The translations under genes and the position numbers were made by a program. DNA of 64,000 nt, taken from positions 1 to 64,000 of the IMG/VR virus record IMGVR_UViG_3300017940_000554, one strand, 5' to 3'. Source of the stretch: a virus. The stretch's first letter is position 1. Each line of letters opens with the position of its first letter. Positions 56,947-63,872 of this stretch are shown here, in pieces. The notes under the pieces were generated by a model. The model was not told the origin of the DNA. It saw only the letters and a list, made by a program, of their open reading frames with translations, and made no database searches.

Positions 56947-59184
56947 CTACTCTTTGCTTCCACCGTGCAACGCTTTTTCCGCCAACGCGGGATCGCCGTC
57001 AAAGCGCACCAGATTGATGGCCGTATTGTGATCCTGCTTGATCTCCCGTCCACATCCTTCGCAGTTGAACTTCTCCTTTTCGTTCGACGGATTCAGATGG
57101 TCGCAGAAATGGCAAATACGCGTGAGGTTGATATTCTCGTGAGCCTCCACCGCATATCCATACTTCACCGCCGTGTTTTTCAATATACCGATGAATTTTG
57201 CGGGCGCTACAAACTGCCGATATTTCTGTGACCGCTTCAAACTCTCTGGATCTTCATTATCGTGCCGTTGTGCTACCTTGGATAGAAAACTGTCCTCCAC
57301 AATCAGCCGTTCGATTCCCTTCTCTTTCAGATACCGGCAAATGTCGTGCGCCACCTGCGCATGACCGTATTCCACCCGCTTGGTCGTTTGATCAAAATAA
57401 GCCGAAGTCAATTTCCGAACTTCCTTATTCTTTTTCTCCCAATCGTTCACAATCTCCAGCACGGTTGGGTCATCCATGAATTCCAGCGCCACTTTGTGCA
57501 AGCCATTACTCCCAGCCTTTTCCAGCCACGCCGGAGTGCGTTCGCCCAAATGTTTGCGCAGCAGGATTTTAGCTGTGTCTTTCAAATAATCGCAGCGTGC
57601 CGCTAACGCCATGCGCGTCTCAATAATGCCCGGAATCGCCTCTCCTGGCTTCCACTTGGGATGGAGTGCGGTAATATGGTGCTTCTCCCAGCGGGTAGGG
57701 CCAAGATCAATGCGGAAGGCTGTGCGATCCTTGTGATCCTTCGGAGAACGCTGGAAGTCGATCATGGCTTCCCGAATCGTCTTGGTTGCCGGTTCGTAGA
57801 GCGTAGCAAAGCGGATGCCTTCCTCGGTGCGCCGCCAGCCAATTTCCAAGCCGGCCGAAAGCACGGCAGCAGGTTTGGGCACCGGTCGTTGCAGCTCCAC
57901 CACCAGGCACAGCCAAAGCTTGCCATCCTGATAGATCAACTTCCATTCCTTCAAATGAGAGTTGGGCGGCAACGCCCGATGTTGCAGCACCGCAAAGCGG
58001 AAATCATGCCGGGTTTTCTCCGGTTCGTCCCCAGGGATAGAAATCGTAGCTTCCCGCATCCTCCGGTACTCGACTCTCTTCCCTGTCATCTCTTTGTGGC
58101 CTGTTTCGGAAGGAGGCAACGGTAATCCAAAACTGAGTGCCGGTACGCCACTTCCGGACTCAAGCAATGTTGAGTCCACTCCGGCTTTGTTAAAGTAGTA
58201 ATGCACGCCCCAATTGGCCGCTTTGGGGCTGTCTGGATACTTGAGCAATGGCCAGCCTTCCGACCAGGGCGCTTTGGTGGTTTTACGCCGGTCCAGCACA
58301 GCTTTAAAAGCGCCTACGGTTGGCCGGATTTCAAAACGCCGCAGCCCTAGCGCCACCGCTTCTCGCTCAGCAATCGCCGCAAAGTCGTTCATAAACTCAT
58401 TCAGCGGCGTGTACTCCGCTTTGAACTGCTCGGCAAAACCAACCACTTTTTCCAGCAATCCATCGGGTACAGCACGTTTCTTTTCAATCCGTCCGCGCAG
58501 CTCCCCAACAAAACTCCACAAACCGTCAATGCCCGGCATCTCGATCTTCAGTTTAGCCGGATGCCGCATCTTTTCCTTGGTTCTGGCTCTTCCCAGCATC
58601 AGGTTGAAGGCATCAATTTCGGGCAAAATCGTGTTGTTCACAAATTCGATAATCTCTGCCGTCGGTGCTGGAGAACACTTGCGCCGGGCATCGCGGCAGA
58701 GCCATGCCAACCGGTTCCACAATGCCTTTTGCCGCCCAATACAATCCTTGAGCCACTGCGGCAATCCGGTGCCCTGCTCCGATTCATCGTCAATGCTGGT
58801 ATTGATGCCTGGATGCGTAAAATAGGCTCGATACTTGTAGATTTCGTTCGTCCACCCATCCTCGGCTGGAAACAGGCGCGGAGTCTTCGCCATACCACCC
58901 ATATGCAAAATTCCGGGTTGCTTTTCATTGGCGGATAAAACCCCTTCGCGTCTCTGTTTCCGCTGCAGTCCTCCAATCGTCATCAAACGCAACTGCAAAT
59001 TCAAACCCTTTTCCAAAAGAAGACCCTCGGGCAGAGCCACGGGCGGAAGCTTCGCAAAAACCGCCGTCCGCGCCACACTGTCAAAAACAATACTGCCATG
59101 GGTAAAAGCCTTCGTCGTCTTCAGCGAAGAATCCTGCGGATACACGTAAAGTGTTTTGTCCTGGTAGGTCAAATGATCTATCAT
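56947..59184 (-). CDS. Compact type V CRISPR effector, Cas12-like (CasPhi/CasLambda type), 745 aa
   Basis: RNA-guided nuclease candidate. The C-terminal half carries a split RuvC domain: RuvC-I at SAGLEIGWR (Glu447 where Asp is usual), RuvC-II at RLIVED (Glu630) and RuvC-III at KQDHNTAINLV (Asp718). A zinc ribbon lies between II and III: Cys691, Cys694, Cys708 and Cys711. The first ~430 residues are helical/mixed with no other known domain, as in compact phage Cas12 proteins. Length matches CasPhi/CasLambda better than TnpB (~400) or Cas12a (~1200). ATG at 59184 follows GAGGAGAG and overlaps the upstream stop (ATGA). No cas1 or cas2 is nearby. Confidence 0.88.
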   Translation of the reverse strand: MIDHLTYQDKTLYVYPQDSSLKTTKAFTHGSIVFDSVARTAVFAKLPPVALPEGLLLEKGLNLQLRLMTIGGLQRKQRREGVLSANEKQPGILHMGGMAKTPRLFPAEDGWTNEIYKYRAYFTHPGINTSIDDESEQGTGLPQWLKDCIGRQKALWNRLAWLCRDARRKCSPAPTAEIIEFVNNTILPEIDAFNLMLGRARTKEKMRHPAKLKIEMPGIDGLWSFVGELRGRIEKKRAVPDGLLEKVVGFAEQFKAEYTPLNEFMNDFAAIAEREAVALGLRRFEIRPTVGAFKAVLDRRKTTKAPWSEGWPLLKYPDSPKAANWGVHYYFNKAGVDSTLLESGSGVPALSFGLPLPPSETGHKEMTGKRVEYRRMREATISIPGDEPEKTRHDFRFAVLQHRALPPNSHLKEWKLIYQDGKLWLCLVVELQRPVPKPAAVLSAGLEIGWRRTEEGIRFATLYEPATKTIREAMIDFQRSPKDHKDRTAFRIDLGPTRWEKHHITALHPKWKPGEAIPGIIETRMALAARCDYLKDTAKILLRKHLGERTPAWLEKAGSNGLHKVALEFMDDPTVLEIVNDWEKKNKEVRKLTSAYFDQTTKRVEYGHAQVAHDICRYLKEKGIERLIVEDSFLSKVAQRHDNEDPESLKRSQKYRQFVAPAKFIGILKNTAVKYGYAVEAHENINLTRICHFCDHLNPSNEKEKFNCEGCGREIKQDHNTAINLVRFDGDPALAEKALHGGSKE

Positions 59185-59414
59185 TCCGAATCTCTCCTCG
59201 TTTCCTCATCCTTGCAAACCACATACTGTTTTCTCGTATTGTCGTACATCATTGCTTTGGGGTGCAGCCTCCGGAAATTGCGCAGATCAATCGATGCCTG
59301 CGCAATCGACAAATCAAACTTGCGCATCAGATGGCACCGGTTGATGAACCCGAAAATGCGCAGGGTTTCTTCAATCCATTCCATCCGGTAATTTTCAAAC
59401 CAACGCTCTTTCAT
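59181..59414 (-). CDS. Winged-HTH-like small protein in the effector operon, 77 aa
   Basis: MKERWFENYRMEWIEETLRIFGFINRCHLMRKFDLSIAQASIDLRNFRRLHPKAM resembles the N-terminal winged helix of WYL-type regulators (helix, then DL--F--HP--M-Y). The WYL ligand domain is missing. It overlaps the effector start and the 62-aa gene, so it is tightly co-expressed and may regulate the system. Confidence 0.6.
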   Translation of the reverse strand: MKERWFENYRMEWIEETLRIFGFINRCHLMRKFDLSIAQASIDLRNFRRLHPKAMMYDNTRKQYVVCKDEETRRDSE

Positions 59415-59599
59415 GCGGTCTCCGCATCATTCGATTGGCTCTTCAGCTCTTTCACGTAACGCAAAAACGCCGCCAGAACCGCAGGCTCCAGATAGACCTG
59501 GTTTGTCTTGCGGATTCCGTTGGAGGCATACAGCTCAATCTGCCAGCCATCAAAGGCGGCATAGAGCCCATCGCCCAAGTAGGTGTCTTCTTCCATCAC
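59411..59599 (-). CDS. Hypothetical protein in the effector operon, 62 aa
   Basis: MMEEDTYLGDGLYAAFDGWQIELYASNGIRKTNQVYLEPAVLAAFLRYVKEL. Overlaps both neighbours by ATGA. Acidic, small and soluble; no motif. Could be an inhibitor, chaperone or simply a passenger. Confidence 0.55.
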   Translation of the reverse strand: MMEEDTYLGDGLYAAFDGWQIELYASNGIRKTNQVYLEPAVLAAFLRYVKELKSQSNDAETA

Positions 59600-59913
59600 G
59601 CGTCCGATTCGTTCTCGCTTCGTTCGGCAACTTCTCGGTCCAAATCCGCACGAAAATCCCGAAACTCCTGCATCAGTGCTGCCGCAGCGCCGTCAGGAAA
59701 CTCCGATTTTTTAAAGAATTTCAGGATCATGGCATCGGCTTCGGTGCGCGCCGCCATCTGCAGAATGTCCATCGCCACCTGCCGCGCATCACTCATCGAA
59801 AATTGAGCGATCATGCCTTTTTCGTTCGAAAGCTGCACGTAGGGTTTATGGTCGCGTACAGCCACAACTCCATTCACCCAAAATTGACTGGTTTTTTCTG
59901 GATCGTGTGCCAT
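59596..59913 (-). CDS. Hypothetical protein, first gene of the effector operon, 105 aa
   Basis: ATG at 59913. MAHDPEKTSQFWVNGVVAVRDHKPYVQLSNEKGMIAQFSMSDARQVAMDILQMAARTEADAMIL: a strand-rich N-terminus with a helical remainder. A TATAAT lies only seven bases upstream, so the transcript may begin at or near the start codon. Unknown function. Confidence 0.6.
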   Translation of the reverse strand: MAHDPEKTSQFWVNGVVAVRDHKPYVQLSNEKGMIAQFSMSDARQVAMDILQMAARTEADAMILKFFKKSEFPDGAAAALMQEFRDFRADLDREVAERSENESDA

Positions 59914-59920
59914 GCGCGCA

Positions 59921-59926
59921 ATTATA
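59921..59926 (-). promoter_or_regulatory. TATAAT -10 element for the effector operon
   Basis: A perfect -10 read on the minus strand, seven bases before the ATG at 59913; no convincing -35. Predicted to give a leaderless or near-leaderless mRNA. Confidence 0.55.
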
Positions 59927-60001
59927 GCGCTTGCCGCGCAGGCAATAGCGGCTTCGCCGCAAAATTAAATGGGCCGCCCGCTACCGCGCGGACGGCCCGT
60001 A

Positions 60002-60074
60002 TCATCGACGCCGGAGTCGAACCGGCGACATTCTGATTAGAAGTCAGACGCTCTCCCAACTGAGCTAGTCGATT
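60002..60074 (-). tRNA. tRNA-Arg (TCT)
   Basis: Cloverleaf is readable on the minus strand. The acceptor is AATCGAC with GTCGAT plus one mismatch, followed by the D-arm GCTCAGTTGGGAGAGC. The anticodon stem TCTGA/TCAGA holds loop CTTCTAA, and the T-arm is GCCGG-TTCGACT-CCGGC. CCA is not encoded. Reads AGA codons. Confidence 0.85.
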
Positions 60075-60079
60075 GGGTT

Positions 60080-60343
60080 GTGCAGCACGCCTTGCTCACC
60101 AGCCCGGAACTTTTATTCTGATGCAGACGCTCTACCTCTGAGCTAAGGGCGCATATTTTTTTGGGGCGCCCTGCGGGATTCGAACCCGTGCCTTCTGTTC
60201 ATATGGTTCCGCCCAGTTCGCTATCGTTAGCCACGATAAACCTTTGGGTAAAAATCTGATCCGGTTTTCAGCTACCGGGTTTAAGTCTGAATCACAAGTC
60301 TGAGTCTGAGCCTGGATCGAGCCTTTCAGCCCTACCCAAATTC
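60080..60343 (-). ncRNA. Permuted tRNA-like locus (3' half precedes 5' half)
   Basis: On the minus strand a T-arm and 3' acceptor (GGGTTCGAATCCC, then AGGGCGC-C-CCA, 60162-60197) come first. The 5' acceptor and D-arm follow (GCGCCCT-TA-GCTCAGAGGTAGAGC, 60128-60152), nine bases after the CCA. The 7-bp acceptor pairing is perfect. An anticodon-type stem (TCTG/CAGA) and a further helix (GTTCCG in the 5' half, CGGAAC in the 3' half) extend the fold. The rest of the region to 60343 is structured without a gene. The anticodon is unclear. It could be a permuted tRNA, a reduced permuted tmRNA-like RNA or two remnants. Confidence 0.5.
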
Positions 60344-61102
60344 TTAGGCGAGCGGCTTGAAAACAAATTCCAGCAGCTCCGTGCCAATCTTTTTGTCGTG
60401 AGTATCCACCGCGTGGTCATTGGCCTTGGAACGAGCCTTGGCCACTGCGCGCAGCAACGTTTCTACGCGATCCAGCAACTCCGCCTTTGTAGCCGGCGTG
60501 ATCAGCGAACTCCACTCTTGCTCCAAGATCGTGCCAATCGGCTTGTCCCCTTGGATCAGTTGCGTTTGCGCTGGATGCTCCTTGGTGGCCGCAGCCAAAG
60601 TAATCACTTCCGGCACCTTCTTCGTGCGTTGCTTCGTCACATCGCGTGCTCTGTAATATCCCTTCCCACGCGCCGCGTCCAGCTGGAAACCTTTTGCCGG
60701 GTCCAGTGTGGGAATGGACTGAATCAATTCTTTCCATTCAGCCACGCGCTTTTCCAGCTGCAGCAAAGTAGTCGCGGGCACATCCTTCAACAGGATCTCG
60801 TCCTCTTCCGTTACCACGTCGGCCTTGGCCTGCGTATTCGCAACGTCCACTTGGTAAGCCACATCGAGTGCCTTTGCCAAAGATGGTTTGATCCAATCGA
60901 TTTCACTGATCACCGTCGATTGAATATCCTTCTGCTCTTCGATCTGCGGTTTCTCCAGTTCGTCATTGGACGTGAAGGTCTTGCGCGTTTCCTCAAAGAG
61001 ATGACGCTTCTTTTCAAAAGTCGTCTTCAAATCTGCGCGCTTTTTCGTGGCCTGGCCGCTCAGGTTACTCTGCACAGCCAGCAATTCGTGCAGCTTCGTC
61101 AT
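60344..61102 (-). CDS. Conserved coiled-coil protein (DUF7873-like), 252 aa
   Basis: ATG at 61102 (MTKLHELLAVQSNLSGQATKKRADLKTTFEKKRHLFEET). Helical throughout, with a central loop (GYYRARDVTKQRTKKVPEVITLAAATKEHPAQTQLIQGDKPIGTI). It belongs to a widely spread family of unknown function seen in phages and bacteria. Its product may be cytoplasmic; role not known. Confidence 0.65.
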   Translation of the reverse strand: MTKLHELLAVQSNLSGQATKKRADLKTTFEKKRHLFEETRKTFTSNDELEKPQIEEQKDIQSTVISEIDWIKPSLAKALDVAYQVDVANTQAKADVVTEEDEILLKDVPATTLLQLEKRVAEWKELIQSIPTLDPAKGFQLDAARGKGYYRARDVTKQRTKKVPEVITLAAATKEHPAQTQLIQGDKPIGTILEQEWSSLITPATKAELLDRVETLLRAVAKARSKANDHAVDTHDKKIGTELLEFVFKPLA

Positions 61103-61152
61103 AGGTCTTCTCCCACGCGACGGAATATACTCCGCCTGGTTCAAAAACGCAA

Positions 61153-61695
61153 TCATTGAATTGTGGTATTCCACCAGTCCGGCAAAAAATAGTTTGCTAA
61201 CTCTGTCATTCCCACCGTATCCACCGCTTTGATCTGGCCCGTTGCGTCCTTTGTATAAAAAGTTGAGTAATTAATCGGCAAAATTTGAGGCCCTTTGAGC
61301 GTGGTAAAAAGCATGTCATTCCACACTTCCTGCGGAAGGTTTGCAGCCGTTCCATCAAACCTTTCCGTCAAAATACGACCATAGATTTTTTGAAATTCTT
61401 CATGAGGCATGACCGCAGGAAGTCCAAAGTATTTGCGGAACTTGACTCCATTCACGGCGCGCGTATCCGACTGCACTAACGCTGCCGGTAAATGAATCTT
61501 GGGAAACATCTCCAAGACATATACCAATAAGCGCTTTCGGGTAATATCGTCGAGTCCATCTTGAAGAATCAGATCCTCGCCCAGCGCCCTTCCATTGTCG
61601 TCGTACAACCGCAAAAGGAAAGGAAGACACCCATCTCTGTTGAGTTTTAAAAGCCCCTCGTCGTGAATCCTGCGACACTCTGCTTGCCAATCCAT
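61153..61695 (-). CDS. Hypothetical protein, 180 aa
   Basis: ATG at 61695 (MDWQAECRRIHDEGLLKLNRDGCLPFLLRLY) places palindrome copy 4 just upstream; a longer start would run through the palindrome. The sequence is alpha/beta with acidic loops (DGLDDITRKRLLVYVLEMFPKIHLPAALVQSD). Unknown function; probably regulated by the palindrome binder. Confidence 0.55.
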   Translation of the reverse strand: MDWQAECRRIHDEGLLKLNRDGCLPFLLRLYDDNGRALGEDLILQDGLDDITRKRLLVYVLEMFPKIHLPAALVQSDTRAVNGVKFRKYFGLPAVMPHEEFQKIYGRILTERFDGTAANLPQEVWNDMLFTTLKGPQILPINYSTFYTKDATGQIKAVDTVGMTELANYFLPDWWNTTIQ

Positions 61696-61722
61696 GCCCG
61701 CAATATACACTTCCTCTTCGCC

Positions 61723-61745
61723 AAAAGTCCAGATTCTGGACTTTT
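61723..61745. promoter_or_regulatory. AGTCCAGA-T-TCTGGACT palindrome, copy 4
   Basis: AAAAGTCCAGA, T, TCTGGACTTTT: eleven perfect base pairs, in the 73-base gap between two minus-strand genes. Confidence 0.7.
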
Positions 61746-61768
61746 TGTTTTTACAATAAGCCTCATAA

Positions 61769-62272
61769 CTAATCAGGCAGCTCTTCATCGGCTTGCCAGG
61801 GTTGCCGATACAGTGCATACCGATTCTGTAAACCATCTAAAACAGTATCGCCATCAAGCAGGGCTTGACGGGCCATCCTGCTAGGGAAACGAACCCCTAA
61901 ATAAGCGATTCCCTCGTTGCGCCATACACCATCAATCAGATTGCCCGCTGCATCGGTATTCCAGGCATGATCAACGGCAAGTGGAAGCTCCGCAAAGATT
62001 GCTGAACCTTCCACATAGTGCAATCCCCGCTTTTTTCGGCAGAGTGCAACTGCATGGCGATAACAGTCTTTGGGCATTCCTTCCCAACCTTTATGTATCC
62101 AAGGCTGCACCGGAAACCAAACGCCATGCCGCAACAAAAAATCTTCGCGCCCGCAATAGTAAAAATCGTGTTTACCCATGGAACGCCGTATCGAACGTAC
62201 AATTGCCAAATGCCTCACCAGCATAATTTGCGGTTCATCAAGATCCGCTATTCTGTCTTCCCAGTCCATCAA
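61769..62272 (-). CDS. Hypothetical protein, 167 aa
   Basis: Starts MMDWEDRIADLDEPQIMLVRHLAIVRSIRRSMGKHDFYYCGREDFLLRHGVWF. Compact alpha/beta with many Trp/Tyr and a central HAVALCRKKRGLHYVEGSAIFAELPLAVDHAW. Looks like a phage-specific enzyme or adaptor, but no family was recognised. Confidence 0.6.
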   Translation of the reverse strand: MMDWEDRIADLDEPQIMLVRHLAIVRSIRRSMGKHDFYYCGREDFLLRHGVWFPVQPWIHKGWEGMPKDCYRHAVALCRKKRGLHYVEGSAIFAELPLAVDHAWNTDAAGNLIDGVWRNEGIAYLGVRFPSRMARQALLDGDTVLDGLQNRYALYRQPWQADEELPD

Positions 62273-62329
62273 TTTTCCTTTTTGGGTACTCCTGATTCGA
62301 TCAGCTCTAGCAACTCCATTCCAGACTTT

Positions 62330-62818
62330 TTACTGCAGTCGATTGGAAGGCACAATCCGGATGTTTTTCGGAACCAGCGTCCGCAGCCGTTCCAGGTTCT
62401 TTTCATATTTTTCCAGTTCGGCTTGATGATAGGCAACCTGACGCTCCGCCCATCGCACCTGCTCAGCAATCTGTTCTGCCGTTGGGCAGTTCATTCGTTC
62501 AATCCGTTCCCATTCCTGCTTGGCCTGCTCTTCTTTCCATAGCAGCCGCTGTCGTGTGCGCTTCTGTCGCCGTGTCTCGTAGAACTCCGGATCGCACAGC
62601 AGCTCCGCCGCCTGCTCAATGCCTCGCGATGCCGCAACGGCAAAATGGCTGGCCACCCTGCGGATCACCCTCTCCGTGTAGTCTGTCAGCCACTTCCGGA
62701 ACGCCGGCTGCTTGTACTGCTCCGGCAGATACGGCAATACCTCTTCCACCAGCTCATCGGCCGGTTGAAACTCATTCCGTTTCGACACAACAGCCGGAAT
62801 CGTGCCTGGCAGATTCAT
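62330..62818 (-). CDS. Hypothetical coiled-coil protein, 162 aa
   Basis: ATG at 62818 after AAAGGAG. N-terminal 90 residues are mixed; the C-terminal 70 form a charged coiled coil (TEQI-type heptads: LWKEEQAKQEWERIERMNCPTAEQIAEQVRWAERQVAYHQAELEKYEKNLERL). Could be a DNA-binding or structural accessory. Confidence 0.6.
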   Translation of the reverse strand: MNLPGTIPAVVSKRNEFQPADELVEEVLPYLPEQYKQPAFRKWLTDYTERVIRRVASHFAVAASRGIEQAAELLCDPEFYETRRQKRTRQRLLWKEEQAKQEWERIERMNCPTAEQIAEQVRWAERQVAYHQAELEKYEKNLERLRTLVPKNIRIVPSNRLQ

Positions 62819-62828
62819 CGCGTCTCCT

Positions 62829-63002
62829 TTATTGGTAGAGTCCCAGCTCGGCAAACTCGCGCTCCGCAAATTCTCTGGCTTGAGGACTGAGCTTGGCCAG
62901 CAACTTGCGCCGATTTTCCGCCTGTGCTTCCTTCTCTTGGCGTGCTTCTTCCGCCCAGCACGTTTCCTGATCACCTGGAGAGGTTTTCTTTTTTCGTGGC
63001 AT
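62829..63002 (-). CDS. Small charged protein, 57 aa
   Basis: ATG at 63002 (MPRKKKTSPGDQETCWAEEARQEKEAQAENRRKLLAKL). Below a usual 60-aa cut-off but it has a ribosome region, is coupled to the next gene and shows a coherent helical sequence (SPQAREFAEREFAELGLYQ). Unknown function. Confidence 0.55.
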   Translation of the reverse strand: MPRKKKTSPGDQETCWAEEARQEKEAQAENRRKLLAKLSPQAREFAEREFAELGLYQ

Positions 63003-63056
63003 TGCGGTTTCCTCGACGCGTATTCTAGCAGCAGGAGAACGGCTTTGAGAGACAAA

Positions 63057-63380
63057 TTGAACGCATTTTTTGCTTCTCCCCTACGAACTACTTGGCTCCA
63101 TTCGGCACCAATCTCCGTGTATGTGCGTAAAGGATTTCACATTGGTTCTGACGGCAAGTTCCGTCATTATCTCGATATTGCCAATATTGAAGTGGAAGCT
63201 TCCTGCCGCAGGCAAGGCCACTTCAAAAGATTTCTCGCGCTCTGCCAGCAGATCCAACCCTACAACGGCATCAAGGTTGAAAACGTTTTGGCGGATTCCC
63301 TCTACCATTATCTCCACCACCTCACCGGGGAAGATTCCCACTGGACAGAACGTGGTATGGATTTTCTTTGGGAAAAGTGA
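63057..63380 (+). CDS. GNAT-like acetyltransferase domain protein, ~107 aa
   Basis: The only plausible start in range is TTG at 63057; no ATG is available upstream near the domain. The body DIANIEVEASCRRQGHFKRFLALCQQIQPYNGIKVENVLADSLYHYLHHLTGE resembles a GNAT fold, with RRQGHFKRF in place of the usual acetyl-CoA loop. Plus-strand gene among minus-strand neighbours. Call rests on fold impression. Confidence 0.45.
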   Translation: MNAFFASPLRTTWLHSAPISVYVRKGFHIGSDGKFRHYLDIANIEVEASCRRQGHFKRFLALCQQIQPYNGIKVENVLADSLYHYLHHLTGEDSHWTERGMDFLWEK

Positions 63381-63432
63381 CCCTAAAAATCGTGGAGGAT
63401 AAATTTGACAAGGACTTGGTGGCTGTTTAGCT

Positions 63433-63618
63433 TTAATGCGTTTTACGTTTCAACCGATGCAGCAATTCTGCCACCTTCCAGGTAAGTGAGTCCGTTGCTT
63501 TCCAGAAATTTTCTTCCTTCCAGCTGGCATAATCACCGTCGCCGTTGCCTGCTTCAGCTATGCACAACATAGAGAGAATAAGTTCCAATTCTTTTTTTGT
63601 AAACTGAATGCGATTCAT
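63433..63618 (-). CDS. Hypothetical protein, 61 aa
   Basis: ATG at 63618 lies five bases after AGGAGG. MNRIQFTKKELELILSMLCIAEAGNGDGDYASWKEENFWKATDSLTWK: small helical protein. A palindromic operator (63629-63648) overlaps its promoter region. Unknown function. Confidence 0.6.
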   Translation of the reverse strand: MNRIQFTKKELELILSMLCIAEAGNGDGDYASWKEENFWKATDSLTWKVAELLHRLKRKTH

Positions 63619-63628
63619 AAAAACCTCC

Positions 63629-63648
63629 TACTTGTATATGTACAAGTA
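63629..63648. promoter_or_regulatory. Palindromic operator TACTTGTA-TATG-TACAAGTA
   Basis: Perfect eight-base arms with a four-base centre, immediately upstream of the 61-aa gene ribosome site. Confidence 0.55.
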
Positions 63649-63751
63649 AGAGAACATTCTGAGCGCCGAACGACGAGATTTTCAAAAATCTCGTTCAGTA
63701 AACTTCGTCTATAAGTGATCTATATTCCATGGCCGCAATTCGATAAAGGCT

Positions 63752-63828
63752 TGGTGACCCCGGCTGGGATCGAACCAGCGACTAACGGTTTAGGAAACCG
63801 CTACTCTATCCAACTGAGTTACGGGGTC
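63752..63828 (-). tRNA. tRNA-Arg (CCT)
   Basis: Minus-strand cloverleaf: acceptor GACCCCG/CGGGGTC, D-arm ACTCAGTTGGATAGAGT, anticodon stem GCGGT/ACCGT with loop TTCCTAA, T-arm GCTGG-TTCGATC-CCAGC, encoded ACCA. Reads AGG codons. Confidence 0.9.
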
Positions 63829-63872
63829 ACGTTCATTCCCGTTCTTTTTAGGATAACAAGATCTTGAAGATT

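Noticed and set aside
56947-59184. TnpB (transposon nuclease) instead of a CRISPR effector
   Set aside because: At 745 aa it is nearly twice the usual TnpB length, it sits beside a matched CRISPR array and no transposon ends were seen.
60020-60343. A group I intron inside a tRNA gene
   Set aside because: The tRNA halves are in permuted order, not 5' then 3', and no clear intron core (P, Q, R, S elements) could be found.
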